From contig CAKMYZ010000025.1 in assembly GCA_929200255.1 (NCBI GenBank), positions 1 through 39,179 on the forward strand: a stretch of DNA of 39,179 nt, read 5' to 3'. This DNA is from an uncultured Alphaproteobacteria bacterium (GTDB lineage: Bacteria > Pseudomonadota > Alphaproteobacteria > Rhodobacterales > Rhodobacteraceae). Positions within the stretch are counted from its first letter, which is position 1; every line of letters begins with the position of its first letter. Made by a program: the position numbers and the translations under genes. Positions 7,953 to 16,393 of the stretch are shown here, in pieces. Under the pieces are notes generated by a model. It saw only the letters and a list, made by a program, of their open reading frames with translations, ran no database searches and had not been told where the DNA came from.

Positions 7953-8609
7953 TCAGCTTTTGGACGGATCAAAGGGGCGCATCTTCTCCAGAAACATCTG
8001 CCTGTCCCGCTGGTTGCGCATCTTGAAGGCGCGATGGCTCAACTGCGTCAGAGGGAGGAAGGCGGTGTTGCCGATACCGTCGATGATCACCAGCTTTGGC
8101 ACGTCGTCGCCCGTCACCAAAGCGTTCTGCAAACCGATGTCTTTCCATTCCACACCTGCGGTCAGTAGATCATCAAACAGCTGATTGGCGTCGGCAAACA
8201 GGGCATCATAGCGTGGCTGATCACCGTCCAGCGCTGTCAGAACCGTCTTAAGCTCGGGTGCCAGAGTGCCGCTGGACGTTGTGATCCGCTCGACCACATA
8301 ACCCGGTCCCAGCGACGTATCGCAAAACCCATACATCCGCGGCATGCGGTCGAAATGATGGCCAAGCCGGACCATTGCCGCCAGATACTCGCTCATCTCC
8401 AAATGCCAGATCCGCATCTGACGATAGCGGCGCGAGGCGGGTCTGCGACCCTCATAGCGCTTCTTGGATGGACGGGCGACTTTGATTAACTGATCGGGTG
8501 CTGTGGGGTGTTGGTACACCGTCTGCTGTGCGCCAGCACCAATAGGGTCTTGCCCATCCAGGTTGATAGTCTTGTCTGGCACGTCGCCGCCTGCTTGCTT
8601 GTGGTCCAA
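7953..8609 (-). CDS. YrbL-like (PhoP regulatory network / kinase-like) protein
   Basis: A protein of up to 218 residues resembling the YrbL family, which has a shortened protein-kinase/lipopolysaccharide-kinase-like fold of unknown substrate. The kinase-like pattern is partly visible: IGAGAQQTVYQHP (glycine-rich region), LIKVARP (possible nucleotide Lys), GVEWKDIGLQNALVTG (catalytic-loop analogue with Asp and Asn) and LVIIDGIGNTAF (in place of the DFG loop). The frame opens with TTG at 8609; GTG at 8582 is a plausible alternative, and the start is not settled. It is convergent with rplT and divergent from pheS, separating two genes that are adjacent in many genomes. Confidence 0.65.
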   Translation of the reverse strand: MDHKQAGGDVPDKTINLDGQDPIGAGAQQTVYQHPTAPDQLIKVARPSKKRYEGRRPASRRYRQMRIWHLEMSEYLAAMVRLGHHFDRMPRMYGFCDTSLGPGYVVERITTSSGTLAPELKTVLTALDGDQPRYDALFADANQLFDDLLTAGVEWKDIGLQNALVTGDDVPKLVIIDGIGNTAFLPLTQLSHRAFKMRNQRDRQMFLEKMRPFDPSKS

Positions 8610-8625
8610 CCTCAGGTACCAAGGT

Positions 8626-8733
8626 TTAGGGCTGCGTCAGCCTGTGGTCAACGGCACGCGTCGTCTCCGGCATGCTTGCAACCAAGCACCCATTTCGCTA
8701 GCACCGCCCTAACATTTGCTAAGGGCTGACCTG
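8626..8733 (+). promoter_or_regulatory. pheS leader with ribosome-binding-site hairpin and competing pairing
   Basis: The likely pheS Shine-Dalgarno sequence AAGGG (8721-8725) can pair within GCCCT (8706-8710) / AGGGC (8722-8726), an 11-base loop between. The same GCCCTAA (8706-8712) is perfectly complementary to TTAGGGC at 8626-8632, about 75 bases upstream. The two pairings exclude one another, so the leader could switch between a masked and an open site. This is visible complementarity only; no phenylalanine-rich leader peptide is evident. Confidence 0.3.
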
Positions 8734-9807
8734 ATGGACGATCTGAAACAAAAATATCTTGGTTTGATTGCCGATGCCGCCGATGAAGCCGCGATTGAAG
8801 ACCTACGCGTGCAGGCCGTCGGCAAAAAAGGCGAGATCAGCCTGAAAATGCGCGAACTGGGCAAGATGACGGCAGAGGAACGGCAGGTCGCTGGTCCTGC
8901 GCTGAACGCCCTGAAGGATGAAATCAATTCGGCGCTCTCCGCCAAAAAGGCCGGCCTTGCCGATGCCGCCCTTGATGCCCGTCTGCGCGGCGAATGGCTG
9001 GATGTGACGCTGCCGTCGCGTGCGCGCCGTCAAGGCTCCATCCACCCGATTTCCCAAGTCACCGAAGAGGTCACCGCGATCTTTGCCGATATGGGCTTTC
9101 GCGTGGCCGAAGGCCCGCAGATCGAAAGCGATTGGTACAACTTCGACGCGCTCAACATCCCTGGCCACCACCCGGCCCGGGCGGAAATGGATACGTTTTA
9201 TACCCACCGTGCCGCGGGCGATAACCGTCCGCCCCATGTGCTGCGCACGCATACCAGCCCGGTTCAGATCCGGTCGATGGAGGCCACAGGCGCCCCCACC
9301 CGTATCATCTGCCCCGGTCGGGTCTATCGCGCTGACTACGACCAGACGCACACGCCGATGTTCCATCAGGTCGAGGGGCTGGCGATTGACAAAGACATCT
9401 CCATGGCGAACCTCAAATGGGTGCTGGAAGAGTTCGTCAAAAGCTACTTTGAGGTCGATAACGTCGATATCCGCTTCCGCGCGTCCCACTTCCCCTTCAC
9501 CGAACCATCGGCCGAGGTTGACATCCGCTGTTCATGGGAAGGCGGCACGCTGAAAGTGGGTGAGGGCGATGACTGGTTGGAGATTTTGGGGTCCGGCATG
9601 GTGCATCCCAAGGTGCTGGAAGCTGGCGGGATTGACCCCGCCGAATGGCAAGGCTTTGCCTTTGGCATGGGCATCGACCGGATCGCGATGCTGAAATACG
9701 GGATCCCTGATTTGCGGGCTTTCTTTGACAGCGATTTGCGGTGGCTGCGGCATTATGGGTTCGCGGCGCTGGATCAGCCGACGCTGCATGGTGGTTTGAG
9801 TCGGTGA
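8734..9807 (+). CDS. pheS: Phenylalanyl-tRNA synthetase alpha subunit
   Basis: A 357-residue class II aminoacyl-tRNA synthetase alpha chain that, with PheT, charges tRNA-Phe. An N-terminal coiled-coil arm covers about residues 1-90. The catalytic core follows, with [19 protein letters not shown], the motif 2 region [12 protein letters not shown] and [19 protein letters not shown], and motif 3 in [16 protein letters not shown]. The start at 8734 is chosen over TTG at 8716 because AAGGG precedes it. Unusually, pheT does not follow directly: two genes and a palindromic repeat intervene. The stop overlaps the next gene's GTG start. Confidence 0.97.
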   Translation: MDDLKQKYLGLIADAADEAAIEDLRVQAVGKKGEISLKMRELGKMTAEERQVAGPALNALKDEINSALSAKKAGLADAALDARLRGEWLDVTLPSRARRQGSIHPISQVTEEVTAIFADMGFRVAEGPQIESDWYNFDALNIPGHHPARAEMDTFYTHRAAGDNRPPHVLRTHTSPVQIRSMEATGAPTRIICPGRVYRADYDQTHTPMFHQVEGLAIDKDISMANLKWVLEEFVKSYFEVDNVDIRFRASHFPFTEPSAEVDIRCSWEGGTLKVGEGDDWLEILGSGMVHPKVLEAGGIDPAEWQGFAFGMGIDRIAMLKYGIPDLRAFFDSDLRWLRHYGFAALDQPTLHGGLSR

Positions 9808-10313
9808 GTGGCACGGCACTGTCCGTAAGTTGGCTTGCCCTGTTGTTTGCGGTAGCCGGGTACATCCTCAAAAGATGGTGGGACAATGCCGATTCGATAA
9901 TGGAGCATCGGACAAAGGCATACGGAAATTACTTTGCGGCAACTTATGATTTGGGTCGCGAGTTAATGCATAGGCCCAATGATCCAGAATCTGAGCTGGT
10001 TTTGCAGGCCTACGAAAAATTTCAAAATACCAGCGCAGATTTCTTACTCCACGCTTCGCCTCGCGCGATGATAATCTCTGATGAATTTTTCAATCGTTTT
10101 GCTGCTCTGCGGGATGCGGATCGCAAGAGTTGGACCGATGAGGACAGACAGTATTTGGTGGCACAGCTTAATGAAGCACTTGGTGTTCTACGCGAGCAGT
10201 TGAAATCTGAGATGTTCTTGACGCAGCCAAGATTTCAACTTGAGCGGTTTCGACATCGAAAAGAATGGGACAAGCTTAGAGCGAGCACTGAAGCAACCGA
10301 AAAAGAAAAGTAA
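9804..10313 (+). CDS. Hypothetical membrane-anchored protein, probably acquired
   Basis: A 169-residue protein from a GTG at 9804 that overlaps the pheS stop (GTGA). One N-terminal transmembrane helix ([18 protein letters not shown]) is followed by a soluble, charged, probably helical region ([17 protein letters not shown] onward) rich in Glu, Arg and aromatic residues. The base composition is visibly more A+T-rich than pheS or pheT, and it splits the usual pheST pair, which suggests later insertion. I do not recognise the family. It is likely cotranscribed with pheS because of the overlap. Confidence 0.6.
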   Translation: MSGTALSVSWLALLFAVAGYILKRWWDNADSIMEHRTKAYGNYFAATYDLGRELMHRPNDPESELVLQAYEKFQNTSADFLLHASPRAMIISDEFFNRFAALRDADRKSWTDEDRQYLVAQLNEALGVLREQLKSEMFLTQPRFQLERFRHRKEWDKLRASTEATEKEK

Positions 10314-10344
10314 TGTAGATGAGTTGGAGCCCGCCCGGCTCGCC

Positions 10345-10476
10345 GGGCAGCGCCCGGACCTCCCCCATGGGGAGGGCGCTTTTGCAACGTCGCACCATAC
10401 TCTGAGGTCAGCGATTGTGACCACGCCATGCCAGACAGAACTGCCTTGGCGCCTCCCCGAGGTCCGGGCGCTGCCC
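10345..10476. repeat. REP-like palindromic element with 18-base inverted arms
   Basis: GGGCAGCGCCCGGACCTC at 10345-10362 recurs as its exact reverse complement at 10459-10476, enclosing about 96 bases. Beside the left arm lie further local hairpins (GCCCGGCTCGCCGGGC at 10333-10348 and CCTCCCCCATGGGGAGG at 10359-10375). Nested palindromes in an intergenic gap are typical of repetitive extragenic elements. The element lies between the foreign-looking membrane gene and the ASCH gene. Confidence 0.65.
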
Positions 10477-10501
10477 TCCCGTTCCGTTCCAAATCACTGT
10501 A

Positions 10502-10535
10502 GGGTGGGTGAAACCCACGCGCCCCAAACCCACCC
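10502..10535. repeat. GGGTGGGT palindrome repeat
   Basis: GTGGGT-GAA-ACCCAC at 10504-10518 is a perfect 6-pair hairpin, and GGGTGGGT at 10502-10509 is also complementary to ACCCACCC at 10528-10535, so two foldings compete. Motifs of the type TAGGGTGGGTGAAACCCACG are widespread interspersed repeats in proteobacteria. It ends 13 bases before the ASCH gene start. Confidence 0.5.
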
Positions 10536-10548
10536 GACGAGGCCCCAA

Positions 10549-10977
10549 ATGACCAACGACACCGAAGACCTGCAAGACACATACCCCGGCGCGGGTACGT
10601 TCAAGTTCGGCGATAGTGCCGAACTCTGCCAACGCCTTATCGCCCTTGTCCGCCAAGGCAAGAAGACCGCCACTTGCGGTGCGCTATCCGATTTCGAAGG
10701 CGAGCCTGAGGCGATGCCTGTCGTCGGCCGCTGCGATATCGCGGCGAATTGGGATGGCACCCCGGCACTGGTGATCCGCACCACCCAGGTGCAGGAAATC
10801 CGCTATTGTGACGTGACCGAAGAGATGGCGCTGGCAGAGGGTGAGAACGACAGCCTGCTGGGCTGGCGCAAGGACCACAAGGCGTTCTTTAAACGCAACG
10901 GCGGCTTTGACACTGAAATGATGCTGGTCTTTGAACATTTCGAACTGGTTGAGGATCTGGCCGGGCGCGAGCTTTGA
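10549..10977 (+). CDS. ASCH domain protein
   Basis: A 142-residue protein with the ASCH fold, a PUA-like beta-barrel thought to bind RNA or act on modified nucleosides. Visible elements are the N-terminal FKFGDSAELCQRLIALVRQGKKTATCGAL strand-helix region (given here only as a description; key residues GKKTAT), a central VIRTTQVQEIRYCDVTEE, and EGENDSLLGWRKDHKAFF with the aromatic/His cluster typical of the family. The ATG at 10549 is supported because protein resemblance begins there; the frame is open much further upstream through the repeat. It lies 68 bases before pheT on the same strand. Confidence 0.8.
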   Translation: MTNDTEDLQDTYPGAGTFKFGDSAELCQRLIALVRQGKKTATCGALSDFEGEPEAMPVVGRCDIAANWDGTPALVIRTTQVQEIRYCDVTEEMALAEGENDSLLGWRKDHKAFFKRNGGFDTEMMLVFEHFELVEDLAGREL

Positions 10978-11045
10978 CGCCTCTTCCCCATTCTGCGCCA
11001 ATCCGTTAAGCCGCTAGCAACATATTCTATCCGCAGGGTCCTCCG

Positions 11046-13442
11046 ATGAAATTCACGCTTTCCTGGCTGAAACACCACCTTGAAACTGACGCGTCAGTGG
11101 CTGACATCGCCTATGCGCTGACCGACCTCGGACTTGAGGTTGAGGGCATCGAAAACCCCGCCGAACGCCTTGCAGAGTTCAAGATCGGCAAGGTGGTGAG
11201 CGCGGAGAAACACCCCGATGCGGATCGGTTGAAGGTCTGTCAGGTGGATACTGCCGATGGCCCCACCCAGATTATCTGCGGCGCACCCAATGCCCGCGCA
11301 GGCATCACCGTTGTGATCGCCAGCCCCGGCACCTATGTTCCCGGCATTGATACCACCATCGGCGTTGGCAAAATCCGCGGGATCGAAAGCCACGGCATGA
11401 TGTGTTCCGAACGCGAGATGGAGCTGTCAGACGAACATGATGGCATCATCGAACTGCCCTCGGGCGACGTGGGCGAGCGTTTCACCGATTGGCTGGCCAG
11501 TAACAAACCAGAGCGTGTCGATCCGGTGATAGAGATTGCGATCACACCCAACCGTCCCGATGCGCTGGGCGTGCGTGGCATCGCTCGTGATCTTGCAGCA
11601 CGGGGCCTTGGCGTGTTGAAACCGCTGGCTGTTGATCCGGTGCCTGCTAGCTTCACGGCGGGTCTGAATGTCACGATTGATGATGACACCCGCGATGGCT
11701 GCCCGGTCTTTTGCGGTCGTCTGATCAAGGGTGTAAAAAACGGCCCCAGCCCTGACTGGTTGCAAGCGCAGCTGCGCGCGATTGGCCTGCGCCCGATCAG
11801 CTTTCTTGTCGATGTCACCAATTGGTTCACCTATGATCTGAACCGCCCTTTGCACGTTTTTGACGCGGATGAAGTGGCAGGCAATCTGCGGGTGCATCGT
11901 GCTGCGGGGGGCGAGAGTATCACCGCGCTGGATGATAAAGACTATACCCTGCAAGCAGGTCAGATGGTCATTTCTGATGACAACGGCCCTGAAAGCATCG
12001 CCGGTGTGATGGGTGGGGCTGAAACCGGCTGCACCGCAGATACCGTGAATGTCCTTGTTGAAAGCGCCTATTGGGACCCGGTGCAGATCGCCTACACAGG
12101 CCGCGCACTGAAGATCAATTCAGATGCCCGCTATCGGTTTGAACGCGGCGTGGATCCGGCGTTTACGCCTGAGGGACTGGAGCATGCTGTGCGGATGATC
12201 GTGGATCATGCAGGCGGCGAAGCCTCTGAGCTGATCCAGGCAGGCGCGGTGCCTGATACATCCCGCGCTTACAAACTGGACGCCAAACGTGTCATTTCGT
12301 TGGTTGGTATGGACATCCCAGAGGCCACGCAGCGCAACACCCTGACCGCCCTTGGTTTCACCATGGAGGGCGACATGGCGCATGTGCCGTCCTGGCGCCC
12401 AGATGTGCAGGGGCAGGCCGATCTGGTGGAAGAGGTCGCGCGCGTCGCATCCCTGACCAAGCTGCAAGGTAAACCCTTGCCGCGCGTGGAGGCAGGCGTG
12501 CCAAAACCCATTCTGACGCCGGGCCAGAAACGTCAGCAGGCGGCGCGGCGCACGGCGGCGGCATTGGGGTACAATGAATGTGTCACCTACAGTTTTATTG
12601 ATGCGCAGGCCGCCACGCTGTTTGGCGGTGGCGACGATGCGACCATGCTGGAAAACCCGATCAGTTCGGAAATGTCGCATATGCGGCCCAATTTGTTGCC
12701 TGGATTGCTGCGGGCTGCGGCGCGCAATCAGGCGCGGGGCTTCATGGATATGGCCTTGTTTGAGGTTGGTGCCGGGTTCCACGGTGGCGAGCCGGGCGAA
12801 CAGCATATGCTGGTCTCAGGCGTGTTGATCGGGCGTACGGGGCCGAAGGACGTGCATGGGACATCGCGGAGTGTTGATCTTTACGACGCGAAGGCCGACG
12901 CGGAGGCGGTGCTGGCTGCCATTGGCGCCCCCGCCAAGGTGCAAATCCTGCGCGGTGCGTCCGACTGGTGGCATCCGGGACGGCATGGCAAAATCTGCCT
13001 TGGCCCGAAAAAAGTGCTGGGCATCTTTGGCGAATTGCACCCACGTGTCCTGCGGGAAATGGATATCAAAGGCCCCGCCGTGGGCTTTACCATCTGGCCG
13101 GACGAGGTGCCGACACCAAAGAACAAGACTGCGACACGGGCCGCACTGGCCGCAACGGATTTGCAAGCGGTCGAACGCGACTTTGCCTTTGTGGTTGATG
13201 CAGAGGTCGAAGCGCTGACGCTGGTGAATGCCGCGGCAGGCGCGGATAAGGCGCTGATCACGGACGTGCGCGTCTTTGACGAATTCATCGGTGGGTCGCT
13301 GGGCGAGGGCAAGAAATCCCTTGCGGTCACGGTGCGACTACAGCCGACAGATAAAACACTGAAGGATGCGGATATCGAAGCGGTCAGCGCCAAGATCGTC
13401 GAGAAGGTGACCAAAGCCACCGGGGGTAGCTTGCGCGGATGA
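11046..13442 (+). CDS. pheT: Phenylalanyl-tRNA synthetase beta subunit
   Basis: A full-length 798-residue PheRS beta chain. It starts MKFTLSWLKHHLETD, followed by the EMAP-like tRNA-binding domain at about residues 40-150 (HPDADRLKVCQVDTADG and IICGAPNARAG). Next come the B3/B4 editing domain (about 210-380) that clears mischarged tyrosine, the B5 DNA-binding-like domain (about 400-470), the inactive synthetase-like core (MSHMRPNLLPGLL), and the C-terminal anticodon-binding FDX-ACB domain (about 705-798). Its stop overlaps the GNAT start (ATGA at 13439-13442). Separation from pheS by about 1.2 kb is unusual. Confidence 0.97.
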   Translation: MKFTLSWLKHHLETDASVADIAYALTDLGLEVEGIENPAERLAEFKIGKVVSAEKHPDADRLKVCQVDTADGPTQIICGAPNARAGITVVIASPGTYVPGIDTTIGVGKIRGIESHGMMCSEREMELSDEHDGIIELPSGDVGERFTDWLASNKPERVDPVIEIAITPNRPDALGVRGIARDLAARGLGVLKPLAVDPVPASFTAGLNVTIDDDTRDGCPVFCGRLIKGVKNGPSPDWLQAQLRAIGLRPISFLVDVTNWFTYDLNRPLHVFDADEVAGNLRVHRAAGGESITALDDKDYTLQAGQMVISDDNGPESIAGVMGGAETGCTADTVNVLVESAYWDPVQIAYTGRALKINSDARYRFERGVDPAFTPEGLEHAVRMIVDHAGGEASELIQAGAVPDTSRAYKLDAKRVISLVGMDIPEATQRNTLTALGFTMEGDMAHVPSWRPDVQGQADLVEEVARVASLTKLQGKPLPRVEAGVPKPILTPGQKRQQAARRTAAALGYNECVTYSFIDAQAATLFGGGDDATMLENPISSEMSHMRPNLLPGLLRAAARNQARGFMDMALFEVGAGFHGGEPGEQHMLVSGVLIGRTGPKDVHGTSRSVDLYDAKADAEAVLAAIGAPAKVQILRGASDWWHPGRHGKICLGPKKVLGIFGELHPRVLREMDIKGPAVGFTIWPDEVPTPKNKTATRAALAATDLQAVERDFAFVVDAEVEALTLVNAAAGADKALITDVRVFDEFIGGSLGEGKKSLAVTVRLQPTDKTLKDADIEAVSAKIVEKVTKATGGSLRG

Positions 13443-13861
13443 CCCTGCGGCGCGCGACCCAGGTCGACGTGGTGGGTTTGACCGCGGTGCTGGTTGCCGC
13501 CTACGCCCCATTTCAAACTCTGGGTTTACCGCCGGTCACTGAGGGTATCGCCGAGGATATCAGAGACCACAACGTCTGGGTGGCGGAGCAGGGCGGCATC
13601 GTGTGTGGCGGGATTGTTCTGGTGCTTGGCACACAGGCGCACATCGCCAATCTGGCCGTGCATCCTGATGCGGGTGGGCATGGGATAGGCACCGCGCTGA
13701 TTGATCAGGCGCTGGCTGCTGCGACTGCTGCGGGCCATCGTCAGGTGCAATTGGCGACCCATGCAAAGATGGCTGCAACCCAGGCGTTTTACCGAAAAAC
13801 CGGGTGGGAAGAGGCTGGCCGCGACGGGGATAAAGTCTATTTTACCAGGCAATTGAATTGA
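13439..13861 (+). CDS. GNAT family N-acetyltransferase
   Basis: A 140-residue GCN5-related acetyltransferase. The acetyl-CoA-binding pattern is present at about residues 74-92 (LAVHPDAGGHGIGTALIDQ), with beta-4 IANLAVHP before it and the C-terminal AFYRKTGWEEAGR, which commonly closes the fold. The substrate cannot be deduced. The start overlaps pheT by 4 bases, indicating translational coupling, and ytoQ follows 13 bases later. A modifying enzyme coupled to pheT is a common but unexplained arrangement. Confidence 0.85.
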   Translation: MTLRRATQVDVVGLTAVLVAAYAPFQTLGLPPVTEGIAEDIRDHNVWVAEQGGIVCGGIVLVLGTQAHIANLAVHPDAGGHGIGTALIDQALAAATAAGHRQVQLATHAKMAATQAFYRKTGWEEAGRDGDKVYFTRQLN

Positions 13862-13874
13862 AGGAGCCGCGACC

Positions 13875-14324
13875 ATGACATTGAAAATATATCTTTCGGG
13901 CGAAATCCACACAGATTGGCGCGACCAGATCACCGGCGGGGCGCAGGGGCTGGATGTCAGCTTTGACAGCCCGGTGACCGACCACGCTGCATCTGATGAT
14001 TGCGGGGTCGCGATCATGGGGTCAGAGGACAAGAAATTCTGGCACGACAACAAGGGTGCTAACCTCAACGCGATCCGCACGCGGCATGGCATTCAAAACG
14101 CGGATATCGTGGTGGTACGCTTTGGCGAGAAATACAAACAGTGGAACGCGGCCTTTGACGCAGGCTATGCCGCTGCCTTGGGCAAGTCGCTGATTGTGAT
14201 GCACGGTGCCGAGCATGAGCATCCGCTGAAAGAGGTGGATGCAGCGGCGCTGGCGGTGGTGGAGACGCCCGAGCAGGTGGTGAAGATCCTACGCTACGTG
14301 CTGGATGGGGTGCTGCCGGGGTAG
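13875..14324 (+). CDS. ytoQ: YtoQ family protein
   Basis: A 149-residue protein matching the YtoQ family, relatives of nucleoside 2-deoxyribosyltransferase-like folds. It starts MTLKIYLSGEIHTDWRDQI and contains FDSPVTDHAASDDCG, an IMGSEDKKFWHD segment, NADIVVVRFGEKYKQWN and a helix beginning FDAGYAAALGKSLI. The YLSGEIH, RFGEKY and FDAGYA segments recall the base-binding and catalytic regions of that superfamily, but the activity of YtoQ is not established as far as I know. A strong GAAGGAG ribosome-binding site lies 8 bases before the ATG. It is the last gene of the pheT transcript. Confidence 0.8.
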   Translation: MTLKIYLSGEIHTDWRDQITGGAQGLDVSFDSPVTDHAASDDCGVAIMGSEDKKFWHDNKGANLNAIRTRHGIQNADIVVVRFGEKYKQWNAAFDAGYAAALGKSLIVMHGAEHEHPLKEVDAAALAVVETPEQVVKILRYVLDGVLPG

Positions 14325-14432
14325 GGCGCCTGTGGTGGCGGTGAATGATGGGCATAAGCCCAAACGGTCAGATGCCGCACCGTGGACAAATGCCAGTCCT
14401 ATTTAATCCTGGATGGTGCATTTCAAGGGGCG

Positions 14433-15017
14433 TCAATTCGACAGCCCGAGGTTCTTGGCCCCCTCGCGTGCGGCCGCCATCAATTCGGCCTGAAACGAAC
14501 TGTCATCGATCGCGCGCGCAAGGACCATTCCTCCAACCGTGATCATGCAAAGCGTCAGTGCAACCTTGCGGTTCCGCGTCTTCGAGGGGGAATTCAGGTT
14601 GTCTTGAAAAAGACCAAGCATCGTTTCAAGGACACGCTGGTAGGCAATCTTTACTTCAGGCCCCTGTCGGGAAACATCGGATGGCACCGCAATCATTGGG
14701 CAAAGGGTCTCATCATCATGTGCAAGTTGGGTTTTGTCGATGTACCCATTCATGAATGCCTCTATGAGCGCTGGCCCGGAAAGGGTCGTATCTGCATCGA
14801 CTGTCTTTGCAAAATCTTCGCAGAAGCTATCAACTGATGCCGCAAAAAGTTGCTCCTTGTCTTTGAAGTGGTGATAAAAGCCGCCACGTGACAGTCCGGC
14901 AGCTTTCATAATCTGGTCAATCGAAACACCATCGAACCCTTTCAAATTAAACTGCTTTCTCGCAGCATCGATGACTTTTTTCTTGGTGCGGGCACGGTGC
15001 TCAGGAGTGTAGGGCAT
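14433..15017 (-). CDS. TetR/AcrR family regulator
   Basis: A 194-residue repressor starting MPYTPEHRARTKKKVIDAAR. The helix-turn-helix is clear at about residues 26-50 (GFDGVSIDQIMKAAGLSRG, then GGFYHHFKDKEQL), as in the YxHF signature of TetR proteins. The C-terminal ligand domain contains MIAVPSDVSRQGPEVK, which resembles AcrR-type members that often answer to electrophiles. The ATG at 15017 lacks a good ribosome-binding site; an in-frame ATG at 15050 would add 11 residues. It is divergent from a thioredoxin gene with a palindrome between them, so it probably controls both. Confidence 0.85.
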   Translation of the reverse strand: MPYTPEHRARTKKKVIDAARKQFNLKGFDGVSIDQIMKAAGLSRGGFYHHFKDKEQLFAASVDSFCEDFAKTVDADTTLSGPALIEAFMNGYIDKTQLAHDDETLCPMIAVPSDVSRQGPEVKIAYQRVLETMLGLFQDNLNSPSKTRNRKVALTLCMITVGGMVLARAIDDSSFQAELMAAAREGAKNLGLSN

Positions 15018-15059
15018 GTATTGTTGTCTATCGTGAGTTCGAGGGATCATCTGCAAAAA

Positions 15060-15087
15060 TCTATTTAAACACTTTAACATAAATAGA
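15060..15087. promoter_or_regulatory. Candidate operator between tetR and the thioredoxin gene
   Basis: TCTATTTA at 15060-15067 is repeated as its exact reverse complement TAAATAGA at 15080-15087, with a 12-base A+T-rich spacer. It lies in the 124-base divergent promoter region, about 43 bases from the tetR start and 55 bases from the thioredoxin start, where a TetR dimer would be expected to bind. The spacer is longer than usual for TetR sites. Confidence 0.35.
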
Positions 15088-15141
15088 GGCGTGGCAAAGA
15101 GTGAACTCCACGTTCTTTGTCACTTAACTAAGAGGTAAATC

Positions 15142-15483
15142 ATGCCCCTGGAATCTGTCACCGACGCCACATTTGATGCCGCAGTGTATCAGTCCGAGAT
15201 ACCGGTTTTGGTCGAATTTGGGACCCGTTGGTGTGCACCATGCAAGCAAATTGAACCATCATTGAATGCTCTTGCAATTGAACTCAAAGGGCAGGTGAAA
15301 GTGTTACAAGCCGACGTTGATGAAGCGCCAAATACCTCAATGAGTTTAGGGGTGCGAGGTATCCCAGCGCTGTTTATTTTTAGTGATGGTCAGGTGGTAG
15401 CAAACAGGACCGGAGCTGCGTCAAAACCTGTGCTTCAGGATTGGGTGGAGGCGTCAGTTTCGATCAGCAATTGCACTGCGTGA
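15142..15483 (+). CDS. Thioredoxin
   Basis: A 113-residue single-domain thioredoxin, a cytoplasmic dithiol reductant. The active site WCAPCKQ sits at about residues 31-37 after the conserved strand VLVEFGTRW, and the cis-proline loop is GIPALFIFSDG (about 76-86). Length and fold pattern are standard. It has a GAGG-type ribosome-binding site (AAGAGGTAAATC before the ATG). It is not the usual housekeeping trxA neighbourhood; the divergent TetR gene suggests inducible expression under electrophile or oxidative stress. The local composition is more A+T-rich than the surrounding core genes. Confidence 0.9.
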   Translation: MPLESVTDATFDAAVYQSEIPVLVEFGTRWCAPCKQIEPSLNALAIELKGQVKVLQADVDEAPNTSMSLGVRGIPALFIFSDGQVVANRTGAASKPVLQDWVEASVSISNCTA

Positions 15484-15542
15484 ATGGCAAGTTTGTCTGC
15501 ACAGCGGGCCGTTACCCACTGTGCAGGTTTTGATGTCAGGCA

Positions 15543-16238
15543 TTAGGACGGATCAGGGATCCGCTTGCCCTTTTCTACTGCTGGGCGCGCAAAAAACCGC
15601 TCAACATAGGCGGGGACGTTTTTGAGGTCGTGATAGCCGACCGCATCCTTCGTGCCATAAAACTCCAGCGCGTTGATCCATGGCGCGATTGCCATATCTG
15701 CGATGGAATACTCCCCTGCGATCCAGTCTTGGCCTTCCAACTGCTTGTCCACAACGGCCAGCAGGCGGATCGCCTCATCCCGGTAACGTTCACGCGGGCG
15801 CGGGTCGTCGATGTCTTTGCCCGCGAATTTGTAGAAAAAGCCCATCTGCCCCAACATCGGGCCAAGCCCGCCCATCTGGAACATCAGCCATTGGGTGATC
15901 TTGGCCTTGTCCGCACCGTTGGAGCCAATGAACTTTCCCGATTTTTCAGCAAGATACAGCAAAATTGCTCCGCTTTCAAAAATACCGATCGGGCCATCTG
16001 GCCCATTGGGGTCAATGATCGCAGGGATTTTGTTATTGGGGTTCAGTGACAGGAAGGCTTCGCTTTTGACGTCCTCGTCCCTCAGCGTCACCAGATGCGG
16101 TTCATATGCAAGGCCCATTTCCTCAAGTGCGATGGACACTTTCACACCGTTGGGCGTGGGATAGGCATAAAGCTGGATCACGGATGGGTCCTTGGCGGGC
16201 CAGCGGGCTGTGATCGGGAAGGCGGATAGGTCAGCCAT
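15543..16238 (-). CDS. Glutathione S-transferase, YfcG/YghU-like (nu class)
   Basis: A 231-residue GST with an N-terminal thioredoxin-like domain: YAYPTPNGVKVSIALEE, carrying the TPNG motif whose Thr and Asn serve glutathione in YfcG-type enzymes, then NPNNKIPAIID and the FESGAILLYLAE glutathione-binding Glu-Ser. The helical C-terminal domain includes MGGLGPMLGQ and IAGEYSIADMAIAPW, the N-capping box region. Nu-class enzymes reduce disulfides with glutathione. The gene is convergent with thioredoxin and divergent from mscL. No defect seen. Confidence 0.88.
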   Translation of the reverse strand: MADLSAFPITARWPAKDPSVIQLYAYPTPNGVKVSIALEEMGLAYEPHLVTLRDEDVKSEAFLSLNPNNKIPAIIDPNGPDGPIGIFESGAILLYLAEKSGKFIGSNGADKAKITQWLMFQMGGLGPMLGQMGFFYKFAGKDIDDPRPRERYRDEAIRLLAVVDKQLEGQDWIAGEYSIADMAIAPWINALEFYGTKDAVGYHDLKNVPAYVERFFARPAVEKGKRIPDPS

Positions 16239-16393
16239 GATGCGACCTCCTTTTCAAAATTTCGATCATCTAAAGGTAGGGGGAAATCAGATGAATAAAA
16301 CCCGTGTCTCTGTGATGGAATATGCGTAACAATGTGCGCAGTTGCGCAGTGGGCCAAAGACCAACGCGCCAAAACAACACAATGGGGACAACT

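Noticed and set aside
8672..8701. Nine-codon frame in the pheS leader (MLATKHPFR) as a possible attenuation peptide
   Set aside because: Only one Phe codon, no ribosome-binding site and no terminator/antiterminator pair after it.
12120..12806. 228-residue minus-strand frame opposite pheT
   Set aside because: Lies wholly inside pheT and has no protein-like pattern.
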